DNA of 64,000 nucleotides from the NCBI GenBank assembly GCA_004000515.1, contig CP034537.1, positions 4,602,001 to 4,666,000 on the forward strand, given 5' to 3'. Positions 1 to 10,361 of the stretch are shown here, piece by piece. Both the position numbers and the translations under genes were made by a program. The stretch's first letter is position 1. Each line of letters opens with the position of its first letter. The notes beneath the pieces were generated by a model that saw only the letters and a list, made by a program, of their open reading frames with translations, was not told where the DNA came from and did no database searches. Origin of the DNA: Pseudomonas poae. Lineage in GTDB: Bacteria > Pseudomonadota > Gammaproteobacteria > Pseudomonadales > Pseudomonadaceae.

Positions 1-2775
1 CACACCGACATCGCTCGCGAGTTGACCCGGTTGTTCAAGACCCGCTTCTACCTGGCGCGCAAGCTCACCGCCGACGACCTGGAAGACAAGCAGCAACGCC
101 TGGAACAAGCGATCCTCACCGCCCTGGACGACGTTCAGGTGCTCAACGAAGACCGCATCCTGCGTCGCTACCTGGACCTGATCAAGGCCACCCTGCGTAC
201 CAACTTCTACCAGACCGACGCCAACGGCCAGAACAAGTCCTACTTCAGCTTCAAGTTCGACCCGCGCGCCATTCCTGAACTGCCTAAGCCAGTGCCGAAG
301 TTTGAAATCTTCGTGTACTCGCCGCGGGTTGAAGGTGTGCACCTGCGCTTTGGCAACGTGGCCCGTGGCGGCTTGCGCTGGTCCGACCGTGAAGAAGACT
401 TCCGTACTGAAGTGCTCGGCCTGGTAAAAGCCCAGCAAGTGAAGAACTCGGTCATCGTGCCAGTCGGTGCGAAGGGCGGCTTCCTGCCGCGTCGCCTGCC
501 TCTGGGCGGCAGCCGTGACGAAATCGCGGCCGAGGGCATCGCCTGCTACCGCATCTTCATTTCCGGCCTGTTGGACATCACCGACAACCTGAAAGACGGT
601 GCCCTGGTGCCACCGGCCAACGTCGTGCGTCATGACGACGATGACCCGTACCTGGTGGTGGCGGCGGACAAGGGCACTGCGACCTTCTCCGACATCGCCA
701 ACGGCATCGCCATCGACTACGGCTTCTGGCTGGGTGATGCGTTCGCCTCCGGTGGTTCCGCCGGTTACGACCACAAGAAAATGGGCATCACCGCCAAAGG
801 CGCGTGGGTCGGCGTGCAGCGTCACTTCCGTGAGCGCGGCATCAATGTGCAGGAAGACAGCATCACCGTGGTGGGCGTCGGCGATATGGCCGGTGACGTG
901 TTCGGTAACGGCCTGTTGATGTCTGACAAGCTGCAACTGGTCGCAGCGTTCAACCACCTGCATATCTTCATCGACCCGAACCCGAACCCGGCCACCAGCT
1001 TCGTCGAGCGCCAGCGCATGTTCGAGCTGCCGCGTTCGGCCTGGACCGACTACGACACCAGCATCATGTCCGAAGGCGGCGGTATCTTCTCGCGCAGCGC
1101 GAAGAGCATTGCTATCTCGCCACAGATGAAAGAACGTTTCGACATCTCGGCCGACAAGCTGACCCCGACCGAACTGCTGAATGCCTTGCTCAAGGCGCCG
1201 GTAGACCTGTTGTGGAACGGCGGTATCGGTACTTACGTCAAGGCCAGCACTGAAAGCCACGCCGACGTGGGCGACAAGGCCAACGACGCATTGCGCGTCA
1301 ACGGCAACGAGTTGCGCTGCAAGGTGGTGGGCGAGGGCGGTAACCTCGGCATGACCCAACTGGGTCGTGTGGAATTCGGCCTCAATGGCGGCGGCTCCAA
1401 CACCGACTTCATTGATAACGCCGGTGGCGTGGACTGCTCCGACCACGAAGTGAACATCAAGATCCTGCTCAACGAAGTGGTGCAGGCCGGTGACATGACC
1501 GACAAGCAACGCAACCAGTTGCTGGCGAGCATGACCGACGAAGTCGGCAACCTGGTGTTGGGCAACAACTACAAGCAAACCCAGGCCCTGTCCCTGGCGG
1601 CGCGTCGTGCCTACGAGCGTGCTGCCGAGTACAAGCGCCTGATGAGCGACCTGGAAGGCCGTGGCAAGCTGGACCGCGCCATCGAGTACCTGCCGACCGA
1701 GGAGCAGCTCGTCGAGCGCGCCGCGACGGGCAAGGGCCTGACCCGTCCAGAGCTGTCGGTACTGATCTCGTACAGCAAGATCGACCTCAAGGAAGCGCTG
1801 CTCAAGTCCCTGGTGCCGGATGACGACTACCTGACCCGTGACATGGAGACCGCGTTCCCACCGAGCCTGGTCGCCAAGTTCGGCGAGGCCATGCGCCGTC
1901 ACCGCCTGAAGCGCGAGATCGTCAGCACCCAGATCGCCAACGACCTGGTCAACCACATGGGTATCACCTTCGTTCAACGACTCAAAGAGTCGACCGGCAT
2001 GAGCCCGGCGAACGTGGCGGGCGCTTATGTGATCGTGCGTGACATCTTCCATCTCCCGCACTGGTTCCGCCAGATCGAAGCCCTGGACCACCAGGTTTCC
2101 GCTGACGTGCAACTGGAGCTGATGGACGAGCTGATGCGCCTGGGCCGCCGTGCTACACGCTGGTTCCTGCGCAGCCGTCGCAACGAGCAGGATGCTGGTC
2201 GCGACACTGCGCACTTCGGTCCGCACCTGGCAGCGCTGGGCCTCAAGCTCGACGAACTGCTGGAAGGCCCGACCCGCGAAGGCTGGCAGAACCGCTACGG
2301 CAAATACACCGAAGCCGGTGTGCCTGAGCTGTTGGCCCGCATGGTTGCCGGTACCACTCACCTGTACACCTTGCTGCCGATCATCGAAGCCGCCGACGTC
2401 ACCGGGCACGACGCCGCCGAAGTGGCCAAGGCCTACTTCGCCGTCGGTAGCGCCCTGGACTTGCCGTGGTACCTGCAGCAGATCAGCGATCTGCCAGTGG
2501 CCAACAACTGGCAGGCCCAGGCCCGCGAAGCGTTCCGCGACGATGTGGACTGGCAGCAACGTGCGATCACCATCTCGGTACTGCAAATGGCCGACGCGCC
2601 ACAAGACATGGAAGCCCGCGTGGCCCTGTGGCTTGAGCAGCACAAGGACATGGCCGATCGTTGGGTGGCGATGATGGTGGAAATTCGTGCTGCGGTCGGC
2701 ACGGACTACGCCATGTACGCGGTGGCCAACCGTGAGTTGCTGGACCTGGCGTTGAGCGGTCAGTCGGTGGTGTAA
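1..2775 (+). CDS. gdhB: NAD-specific glutamate dehydrogenase, C-terminal part (5' end outside window)
   Basis: This is the catalytic C-terminal part of the large bacterial NAD-dependent glutamate dehydrogenase, which deaminates glutamate to 2-oxoglutarate and ammonium in the cytoplasm. The frame is open to base 1 (it begins HTDIARE before a TTG that is not a real start), so about 924 residues are present of a protein that in Pseudomonas is normally around 1,600 long. Visible signatures are PVGAKGGF with the substrate-binding lysine, the glycine-rich nucleotide-binding stretch VVGVGDMAGDVFGNG and the following FIDPNPNP segment. The frame is intact to its TAA, and a strong terminator follows. 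No neighbour on the same strand follows it. I am confident of the family; regulation cannot be judged without the 5' end. Confidence 0.95.
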   Translation, partial: HTDIARELTRLFKTRFYLARKLTADDLEDKQQRLEQAILTALDDVQVLNEDRILRRYLDLIKATLRTNFYQTDANGQNKSYFSFKFDPRAIPELPKPVPKFEIFVYSPRVEGVHLRFGNVARGGLRWSDREEDFRTEVLGLVKAQQVKNSVIVPVGAKGGFLPRRLPLGGSRDEIAAEGIACYRIFISGLLDITDNLKDGALVPPANVVRHDDDDPYLVVAADKGTATFSDIANGIAIDYGFWLGDAFASGGSAGYDHKKMGITAKGAWVGVQRHFRERGINVQEDSITVVGVGDMAGDVFGNGLLMSDKLQLVAAFNHLHIFIDPNPNPATSFVERQRMFELPRSAWTDYDTSIMSEGGGIFSRSAKSIAISPQMKERFDISADKLTPTELLNALLKAPVDLLWNGGIGTYVKASTESHADVGDKANDALRVNGNELRCKVVGEGGNLGMTQLGRVEFGLNGGGSNTDFIDNAGGVDCSDHEVNIKILLNEVVQAGDMTDKQRNQLLASMTDEVGNLVLGNNYKQTQALSLAARRAYERAAEYKRLMSDLEGRGKLDRAIEYLPTEEQLVERAATGKGLTRPELSVLISYSKIDLKEALLKSLVPDDDYLTRDMETAFPPSLVAKFGEAMRRHRLKREIVSTQIANDLVNHMGITFVQRLKESTGMSPANVAGAYVIVRDIFHLPHWFRQIEALDHQVSADVQLELMDELMRLGRRATRWFLRSRRNEQDAGRDTAHFGPHLAALGLKLDELLEGPTREGWQNRYGKYTEAGVPELLARMVAGTTHLYTLLPIIEAADVTGHDAAEVAKAYFAVGSALDLPWYLQQISDLPVANNWQAQAREAFRDDVDWQQRAITISVLQMADAPQDMEARVALWLEQHKDMADRWVAMMVEIRAAVGTDYAMYAVANRELLDLALSGQSVV

Positions 2776-2800
2776 CCGGCTTGATCAAACGCTGAAAACC

Positions 2801-2832
2801 AAAAGCCCCGTATCGCGAGATACGGGGCTTTT
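2801..2832 (+). terminator. Rho-independent terminator of gdhB
   Basis: Perfect 14-bp inverted repeat (AAAAGCCCCGTATC and its complement) around a 4-base GCGA loop, ending in a T run, 25 bases after the gdhB stop. The A-rich left arm means it could also end transcription coming from the minus-strand peptidase gene. Confidence 0.92.
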
Positions 2833-2851
2833 TACATCCTGTGACGTTACA

Positions 2852-5424
2852 TCAAGGGCCAGTTACGTTGAGCGGTAAATTGGATATCCAGCCGGATCGG
2901 ACGCCATCGATATGCTGGTAGCCAGTCATGTTGAACTTCGGCGGGCTAAGGGGCAGCGGCCTCTCTAAGGTGACTGACCATTTGCCATGCCCGTCGACAA
3001 TGGTTGACGCAAGTGTCACGTAAGGTTTGTTCTGTTCAAGCAATACTATGACGGCCCCAGCCACTCCTGTTCCGGAAACTATGGGGTGGCGGTTCGTGTC
3101 GGCGTTGGCTAGTGGCGATTCAATCACTGGCGGATCGGGGGTCACGACGACGGTGATTACTCTATTCTCCAACCAGTACGAGCGCTTCCCCTCAATGGTT
3201 TGGTAACCCGTCAGAGTAAAGTTGGGTGGGCTGATTGGGAGCGGTGTATCTATCTGTGTCGTCCAGTGCCCATACCCATCGACACTTGCAGTTGCCAGCG
3301 TATTATAGGGATCGTAGGCCTTAAGCAGTGTGACCGTCGCCCCGGCGATACCTTTGCCTGACACAATAGGTTTGCGTCCGGTTTTTACGTTTTGGGCAGG
3401 GGTCTCGATAATGGCCGGGCTCGGTATGTCTACAACATTGATGCGTCTGTTCGCCAGCCAGTACGACCGTTTGCCCTCAAGAGTTTGATATCCCGTCATG
3501 GTAAATACTGGCGGACTTACCGGCAGCGGCCTTGTTAGTGGTACCGTCCAGTGGCCATGTCCATCGACAACTGTACTTGCCAGTGCATTATAGGGGTCGC
3601 CGGCTTTAAGCAAGGTGACGGTTGCACCGGCGATCCCCTTACCGGATACAACGGGGTAACGCCCGGTGCTGATGTTTTCGGCAGGCGTTTCGATGATGGC
3701 CGGATCGGGCTGGTCCACAATATTGATTTGTCTGTTCGCCAACCAATATGACTTTTTCCCATCAAGCGTCTGATACCCGGTCATGTTGAACACAGGCGGG
3801 CTTATGGGAAGCGGTTGCTCTACCTGCACTGCCCATTGCCCAAACCCATCAACCCTTGTCGTCGCAAGTGCGTTGTAGGGGTCATAGGCTTTAAGCAAAA
3901 CAACTGTGGCTCCAGGGATCCCCATACCGGATACGATTGGCCGACGCCCCGTACGGATGTTTTCCGCGGGCGACTCGATAACCGCCGGAAGCACTTCCAT
4001 GTCAGCAACTTGAAAGCTGCGTACGTTAGACGCAGTGGAGTGCCGAGGCCCAAAATATTGCGTTGCCGTATAGGCATAGTTACCCAATTCGTGCACGGAA
4101 AGCATGTACACCGACCACCTACCATTACCGTCTGCTACCGTTGAACCCAACGCTTGACCGGGATTGTCGGGGCTTGAAATGACTATGCGAGCGCCGGGCC
4201 AACTTGTTCCGGCAAAAACGGGTTGTTTGCCAGTTTTCGCTCCCTCGATCGGCGCTTGAATGATGGGAGGCGGGACTGTTGTAGAACAGTAAGGAAACGC
4301 GGCGCCATTAAGTGCAACGGCAATGATTGCTTCCTGATCGCTTGTTGAGCAGACGCGAACTTTTACCTTGCCAGAATCATCTTCGAACGTATGGCCTGCC
4401 TGCAAGGTGGGGTCTGTCGTGATTGCCGTTTGTGGTGTGGCGTCTATTTGTCGATTTAAGACGTTTCCGCTGTCGGTGGAATAACGCATCCACACACCGT
4501 TTACCCGGTTATCTCCTTCAGGAAAATTATCGAACGCGGTAGGTTTTCTGTACTCCAGTGTCAGCAGTGGCAGGCTCCCGGCAGTTGATGTGTAGTCAGG
4601 TATCTTGATCAGATAGAGCTGTGGACCCTCTCTTCCTAACACTCCCAGGCTATACAGCCCCGTTCGATTAATGGTGACCGCCTGCCCCTCATCCAACCAG
4701 CCGGAATGCAACCTGTTGATCGCAGGATAGAGTGTGCCCCACCTGATACAGAGTCACCCGTGTCTCCGTATTCCACTAAGGAGCATCCGCCCGGGGCAGT
4801 TACGGTATTTCCGTCTGAAGGGCACCCGATATACGTTGAACCATGGGAGTACCCTAGATTATGACCGAACTCATGTTTGTAGACGTGCGGCCCGCCGGCC
4901 TTGCCATAGACTCCAGTAATCCTGCCAGGCGCATGAGCTGATGCGCCACCGCCGGGGCAATTGATGACATTTATCAAGTAGTCGAAGTCATCTGGATTAA
5001 GTCCGTTTGCATTGGCGGTTTTGAGCCCCTCATCGATAGAAGTGGACATTCCGCAGCTTTCAGGTCGAGGGCCTGATTCCGCCTCGACTACTCGACCTTG
5101 CAGGTTCAACTTCCCACCTGATGCGGCCATGATGTAGGAGCGTAGCGAGTCGGGGTCATTGGAAATTGTGTGTTTTTCAACTTCGGCCTTGTTGAGTACT
5201 TTCTCCCCTTGCCAGTGGGTGACTGTAACCAGCATTGTCTTGGTTCCTGTCACTGGATTTGAGCGTGTTGCGGCGAATGTTGAATTTTCATTCATCTGAA
5301 TAATCTCATCATTCAGAAGCGTTGGATCTGTGTTCTCAGTTTCCTTGGGAATTGGACCAAGGGTCGCGCAAGAAGCCACAATCATGAACAGCAAACATAG
5401 CAAACCGATCATCAGCCGTTTCAT
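2852..5424 (-). CDS. Lipoprotein metzincin (M11/gametolysin-like) with C-terminal Ig-like repeats; frame-disrupted
   Basis: Predicted exported zinc protease. From ATG 5424 (GTG 5433 is the alternative) the protein starts with a lipoprotein signal (MKRLMIGLLCLLFMIVASC, lipobox cysteine near residue 19). A metzincin zinc motif HEFGHNLGYSH follows, then EYGDTGDSV, typical of gametolysin-like M11 enzymes. One frame break lies at the C run 4737-4740: adding one base joins the halves as GDSVSGGGTLYPAINRLHSGWL and gives 857 residues. The C-terminal part holds four clear tandem repeats of about 96 residues (each with PxIxxP, G.GxxGA, VDGxGxW, SPPxF, TGYQ) and one degenerate copy, probably Ig-like stalk domains. 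Base composition is visibly less GC-rich than the neighbours, suggesting acquisition. Substrate is unknown. Confidence 0.75.
2860..4280 (-). repeat. Tandem ~288-bp coding repeats (Ig-like modules)
   Basis: Four units of about 96 codons, roughly 2860-3140, 3140-3425, 3425-3710 and 3710-4000, plus a diverged fifth at about 4000-4280, within the metzincin gene. Each unit encodes the same order of short motifs, ending in a TGYQ..G..SYWL element. Units 1-3 are the most alike, so repeat number could vary between strains by recombination. Confidence 0.8.
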
Positions 5425-5563
5425 CTCAGCCACCCTTGGAATTTATTAAGAGGTGGGTCTGACCATACGGTTAAAAAGAAGCGCCGGCCTACTGTCAGAA
5501 GTAACAGGTACCCGCTGTTTGACGTCGATACCGCTACTTTTTGTTTAACTGGAATCCGATCAG

Positions 5564-5591
5564 TGTGGGAGCAGGCAAGCCAGCTCCCACA
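5564..5591. repeat. Short REP-type palindrome
   Basis: TGTGGGAGC and its complement GCTCCCACA surround a 10-base centre. This is the same outer sequence as the other REP elements in this window, reduced to a single hairpin, between the peptidase and the TonB receptor gene. Confidence 0.7.
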
Positions 5592-5617
5592 TGGGTTCTT
5601 CTATGTCTGGAGGGGGG

Positions 5618-8026
5618 TTACCAGTCGTAGGTCAGGGTAGCGGTCACATTGCGGCGTGGGCCGTAGTAACACGCGGTGTTGTTGGTGCAGGCCGTGACGT
5701 AATCCTTGTCAAACAGGTTGCTGGCATTAACGGCCACCCGCGTGCCCTGCAACTCGCTCGACAGCTTGCCCAAGTCGTAATGCACCGCCGCATCGAACAC
5801 CGTCACATTGCCGCTTTCGATACGGCTGCGCGCCGCCGTGGTCGATACCGCAGAGCTGCCCCACAACACACCGGTGTACCGTGCGCCCGCGCCCAGGCCG
5901 AGGCCCGCGAGTGGGCCATCGTCCAGGGTGTAATCCAACCACGCCGAAGCTTGGTGACGCGGTGTAAACGGCAACTCGTAACCTTTATCGGTATACGCCG
6001 AGGTTACATAGCCGCTCTGGGTGATTTCGCTGTCGGTGTAGGTGTACGACGCGAGCAACGAGAGGTTGTGGCTCAACACGGCCTTGCCTTCCAGCTCAAA
6101 CCCACGGCTGCGCGCTTCGCCGATTTGCACTGTGTTGCGGATGTCGACGGGGTCGACGGTGGTGAGGTTTTTCTGGGTCAGGGTGTAGACCGAGGCGGTG
6201 ATGAAGCTGTCCTGGCCTGGCGGCTGGTATTTCACGCCGGCTTCGTATTGCTCGCCTTCGGTGGGTTTGAAGATCGGTGTGGTCGAGCTGACGCTGGTGT
6301 TGAGCGTCGGGTCGAAGGATTGGGAGTAGCTGACGTAGGGCATCACGCCGTTGTCGAACAGGTAGCCGAGGCCCGCCCGCCAGGTACCTTTTTTCGTCGT
6401 TTTGCTTGATCACTCGATCACGTGGCGTAGCGCGGTCCGGGCGGAAGTCGCTGGTGGCTTTGGCCCAGTCGTAACGGCCGCCCAAGGTCAGGATCCAGCG
6501 GTCGAGCTTGATCTGGTCCTGCAAGTAGATGCCGGTTTGCTTCTGGGTCTGGTACATGTCGCGGCCGACGTACTGGTTGCTTACGCTGCTGTTGTAGGTC
6601 GGGCTGTAGGGGTTGATCGAGGTGAACGTGCCGTTGACCACATCGTTGTCCAGCGCGTTGCGACGAAAATCCACGCCCATCAATAAAGTGTGTTCCAGCG
6701 CGCCGGTATTGAAACGGGCTTGGGCCTGGTTGTCGACGTTGAAGATCTGGATGTTGCGTTTGATGTCCGACGCCAGGCGCAGCAACATTGGACTGGTGGC
6801 GCTGGCATAGCCGTTGTTGAACGCCGAGCGGTTCTGGATGTTGACCTTGCTCCAGCGCAGGTTCTGACGCAGGGTCCAGGTGTCGTTCAGGTGATGCTCG
6901 AACAGGTAGCCGAGTTGGTAGCTTTCGCGGCGCAACTGGTCGTAGTTCGGATCGCCGAGCAATGTATCACTGCCGATGTGACCCCAGGGCGAGCCTTGTT
7001 GCGAACCTTTTGCGGGTAGTACTGCTCGGTGGTACCACCCCAGTCGCGCTGGTATTGGGCCAGCAGGGTCAGGGTGGTGTCATCGTTGGGGCGCCAGGTC
7101 AGCGCCGGGGCGATGAAGTTGCGGTTGTTGTCGACGTGATCAACCTGGGTGCCGCTGTCCTTGACCAGGCCGGTCAGGCGGTAACTCCATTCGCCCTGGT
7201 CGTCCAGCGGGCCGCCGAAGTCGAAGCCCAGTTGCTTGAGGTCGTGACTGCCGCCTTGTACCTGGATCTGGTGGATCGGCGTGGCCGTGGGCAATTTGCT
7301 GGTGAGGTTGATCAGGCCGCCCGGGCGGCTCTGGCCGTACAGCATGGAGCTTGGGCCCCGCAGCACTTCGACACTTTGCAGGCCGTAGGGCTCGGACATG
7401 CTGCCCTGGCCACTTTCACCGTAGGGCAGCATCAGGCCGTCCTGGAACACATACGGTGAGAAGCCCCGTACGCGGAACTGTTCGCGGCTGTTGTTGCTGC
7501 CGGTGTATTCGCCGTAGATGCCTGGTGTGTAGCGCACCGCCTGGCTCACATCCTGTACCGCCTGGTCATCCATCTGCTTGCGCGAGACGACGGAGATCGA
7601 TTGTGGGACCTCAACCAACGGGGTGTCGGTCTTGGTCCCGCCACGGCTGCGCTTGACCACGTAGCTGGTGTCGCCGATTTCCTCTGCGTTGCCCGCGCGG
7701 GCGTTGATGCTGGTTTCGTCCAGGTTGACTGTGCCGGAGGGCAGTGGCTTGAGCGTCAACACGCCGCCTTCTGTGGTGTCCAGGCCCAGGCCGGAGCCCG
7801 TCAGCGCACGGCTCAATGCCTGCTCGGTGCTCATGTCACCGCGCACGGCGGGGGCTTGAAGGCCGGAAACCAGGCTCGGCTCATAGACGATTTCCCGCGC
7901 GCTTTGCTGGGCAATGCGGCCCAGGGTGGTCGCGAGGCCGGCGGGCGGCAGGTCGAACGTCGCAGCGTGGGCCATGGGCGCCATCAGCAATGCTAGCGGG
8001 AAAAGGGTACGGGTGCAGCGGGACAT
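5618..8026 (-). CDS. TonB-dependent siderophore receptor with N-terminal signalling (STN) domain; frame-disrupted
   Basis: Outer-membrane ferric-siderophore receptor and signal transducer. Start ATG 8026 follows GGAG at good spacing and opens a signal peptide ending AHA; ATG 8068 is an alternative. Next comes an STN domain (FDLPPAGLATTLGRIAQQS...), a plug domain (VPQSISVVSRKQM, FRVRGFSPYVFQDG, VLRGPSSMLYGQSRPGG) and a 22-strand-type barrel ending in ATLTYDW. Two frame breaks, near 6988-6996 and in the T6 run 6389-6394, leave 802 residues when corrected. It lies directly after fecI- and fecR-like genes on the same strand. The STN domain plus that context indicates FecA/FpvA-type cell-surface signalling. 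Ligand not identifiable; a hydroxamate siderophore is plausible. Confidence 0.88.
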
Positions 8027-8121
8027 AACGAGGGCTCCATTGGCGGTCCGCATTCGTGGGCGGTTCATGGGGTATGTCCAACGAGAGTGAAAAAAGCGAT
8101 ATAGGCGCGCGCAAAAATAAT

Positions 8122-9051
8122 TCAGGCGAGGTCGACGCTGATCCACCAATCGCTGTAGCGCTGGATGCGCAGCGGCATGGTTTGCGCCAGTGCTGCCAGG
8201 GCGCGGTCGCTGTGGTCGAGGGAGAACACGCCGGAGACCCGCAGACGGGCGGCGTTCGGGCTGACGCGCAAGATGCCTCGGCGGTATGGCTGCAATGCGC
8301 TGATCACGTCGCCCAGCGACCAGTCCTGCACGTTGAGCCAGCCGTCCTGCCAAGTGCTTTCGCCGCTGCGGTTGGCGGCCAGCCGTTCGATGCGGTCGTT
8401 GAAGCGTGCGCCCTGGTCCGGTTGCAATGCCAGCTGCGCGTTGCTGCGGGTGCTGATGCGCACGCCTGGACCCAAGGCCCACACGTGGGTGAATGATTCA
8501 TAGGCCGCCACCATCAGCCGAGTGCCATTGGCCTGGACGCTGCCAAAAGTGGTGAGGATATTGAAGGGGCGTGGGTCGTGGATGACGTCGAGGATGATCC
8601 TGCCGGTGCGCAGTGACAGTCGACGCACATCCGTGCCCATTTCGATATCCACGGCGCTTTGGGCATCGAGTACCAGGCGGCTGCCATCGGCCAATCGGGT
8701 GTTCAGGCGCTCCCCAGTGCCGGTGCGCAGGTCGGCGCTCAACTCTGCCAATGGCATGCCCGGCTGGCGCAGTACCTGAGTGACTACGCTCATCCCGGCA
8801 ATGGCCAAGGCGCCACGCAGCAGATGGCGACGGCTCGGGCGCGGGGCTTGCAGCACGCGTCGGGCATGGGTTTCGCCAGCCGGCATCAATACGCGTTGCA
8901 CTTGGCCTTGCACGGCATTCCAGGCCTGGGCATTCAATGGGTCGGCGTCGAGCCAGCGCTCGAACGCATGGCGCTCGCTGGGCAGCAACGACTCATCCCG
9001 CAGGCAGGCGCTCCACTCAATGGCTTGTTCGATAGCGGCACGCGAACTCAT
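8122..9051 (-). CDS. FecR-family anti-sigma factor/regulator
   Basis: Inner-membrane regulator that relays the receptor's signal to the ECF sigma factor. The 309-residue protein has the N-terminal cytoplasmic DUF4880-type region (AIEWSACLRDESLL..RHAFERWLDADPLNAQAWN). Then come a twin-Arg-containing hydrophobic segment (RRHLLRGALAIAGMSVVTQVL, about residues 73-93) and the FecR domain (TGTGERLNTRLADGSRLVLDAQSAVDI). A C-terminal STN-contacting domain ends it. Its ATG overlaps the sigma-factor stop by 4 bases (ATGA), implying translational coupling. The receptor gene begins 95 bases downstream. Length and domain order are normal. Confidence 0.93.
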   Translation of the reverse strand: MSSRAAIEQAIEWSACLRDESLLPSERHAFERWLDADPLNAQAWNAVQGQVQRVLMPAGETHARRVLQAPRPSRRHLLRGALAIAGMSVVTQVLRQPGMPLAELSADLRTGTGERLNTRLADGSRLVLDAQSAVDIEMGTDVRRLSLRTGRIILDVIHDPRPFNILTTFGSVQANGTRLMVAAYESFTHVWALGPGVRISTRSNAQLALQPDQGARFNDRIERLAANRSGESTWQDGWLNVQDWSLGDVISALQPYRRGILRVSPNAARLRVSGVFSLDHSDRALAALAQTMPLRIQRYSDWWISVDLA

Positions 9052-9584
9052 GGTTCAAGCAACTCACGGCAGCACAGGCGCAGCCCCTTGGCGACGTATT
9101 GGCGCACGCGAATGGTTGATACACCGAGCATGGCGCCGATGTCGGCGTACTTCATGCCATCCAGCTGGCTGCACAGGAACGCAGTACGGGCCCGTGGCGA
9201 AAGCCCGTCGAGCAGGGCGTCCACGGCCATCAGGCTTTCCATGGTCAGTGCGCGTTCTTCGAGGGAAGGTTCGACCGCTTCGGGCTGGGCGGCCAGCACT
9301 TGCAGGTAGGCCCGTTCCAGGTCGCGGCGACGCCAGGTGTCGTAGATCAGCCGTTTGGCGATGGTGGTCAGCAGGGCACGGGGTTCGCGGATGGTCTGCG
9401 GCGCGGGCAGTGCAACGACCTGAACGAAGGTTTCGGCGGCCATGTCGGCAGCATCGTGACGGCAACCGAGGCGAGCGCGCAGACGGTCGAGCAACCAGCC
9501 GTGATGATCGCCGAACAACTGCCTCAGAATCTGTTCGCGCAGGGCTGAGGCGTCGGGGCGGGCGAGGGCGGTGGCTGGCGGCAT
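9048..9584 (-). CDS. ECF sigma factor, FecI family
   Basis: RNA polymerase sigma factor of the extracytoplasmic-function type, 178 residues, expected to transcribe the downstream receptor gene when its ligand is bound. Region 2 is seen as RLGCRHDAADMAAETFVQV and ALLTTIAKRLIYDTWRRRDLE. Region 4 is the helix-turn-helix GLSPRARTAFLCSQLDGMKYADIGAMLGVSTIRVRQYVAKGL. It is first in the sigma/anti-sigma/receptor unit, and a Fur-box-like sequence sits just upstream, fitting iron-starvation control. Confidence 0.93.
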   Translation of the reverse strand: MPPATALARPDASALREQILRQLFGDHHGWLLDRLRARLGCRHDAADMAAETFVQVVALPAPQTIREPRALLTTIAKRLIYDTWRRRDLERAYLQVLAAQPEAVEPSLEERALTMESLMAVDALLDGLSPRARTAFLCSQLDGMKYADIGAMLGVSTIRVRQYVAKGLRLCCRELLEP

Positions 9585-9604
9585 AGTGCAACTGTCTGTG
9601 CGGG

Positions 9605-9627
9605 AATGAGAGCGATTATCAATTATT
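9605..9627 (-). promoter_or_regulatory. Candidate Fur box upstream of the ECF sigma gene
   Basis: On the minus strand the stretch contains AATAAT, GATAAT and a trailing TCATT, resembling the hexamer array of Fur sites, 20-45 bases before the sigma-factor ATG. It is a match by eye only. Confidence 0.45.
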
Positions 9628-9656
9628 CCCCCGCAGGTGACAACCGGGTGCCGCGA

Positions 9657-10344
9657 TCAGTTGAGTTTCAGCAGCTTGGATTCCAAGTGATCCAGGTGTT
9701 GAGTCATCAGCGCGACGGCCATCGTGGCATCCCGCTGCTCCACCGCATCGATAATCGCCCCGTGCTCCTGCCACGCGCAGTAGGTGCAGGCTTTTGCCTC
9801 GAATTGGGCGATGGCTAGAGAGGTCAGCGGCACCAGGCTGTTGAGAAATTGCGCCAACGGTGCGTTCCGCGCCATGGCTGCCAATTGCAGATGGAACTCC
9901 CCGGAAAGGCGAATCGCGGGTCCACGTTGATCCTTTTCGATGCATTCACGTTCGCGGGCAATCAACTCGCGTAGCTGGCGCACCTGAGTGGGCGTGGCAT
10001 GCACGCAGGCGAGTTGCACCACCGTGATTTCAGTCAGGCGTCGGGCTTCGAGGATCTGCCGGGTTTGCTGCGCATCCGGCGCTGCGACCTGGGCGCGTTG
10101 ATTGGGGCGCAGGATGACCACCTGTTGGTGGGACAGTTTGGCCAGCACCCGGCGGATCACGCTGCGGCTCACACCAAAGGTATCGCCCAGGCTCTCTTCG
10201 GTAAAACGACTGGCGGGGGCAATGCGTTGTTCCAGAATGGCGTCGAACAGGCGCGGGTAGATGTCATCCACCGACGGCTTTTTTACCGGCGATCAAGCGC
10301 AGGGCAGGGAAGATAGGGTCGCGTTGCAACGCGTAAGCAGTCAT
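9657..10344 (-). CDS. GntR-family (FadR/FCD) regulator; frame-disrupted near the start
   Basis: Transcription factor with an N-terminal winged helix (RFTEESLGDTFGVSRSVIRRVLAKLSHQQVVILRPNQ) and a C-terminal FCD ligand domain (ILEARRLTEITVVQLAC, EFHLQLAAMARNAPLAQFL). The frame seen from GTG 10271 lacks the N-terminus. Removing one base from the T6 run 10279-10284 joins it to ATG 10344, which has GGAG 8 bases upstream, giving 228 residues beginning MTAYALQRDPIFPALRL. It lies 17 bases after another FCD-type regulator on the same strand, an unusual tandem. The metal and effector residues cannot be assigned by eye. Confidence 0.85.
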
Positions 10345-10361
10345 GGCCGGTCTCCGATAAA

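Noticed and set aside
4636..5433. Treating the two peptidase frames as separate genes
   Set aside because: They overlap exactly where one base in a G run joins a metzincin catalytic domain to its expected continuation, so they are one gene.
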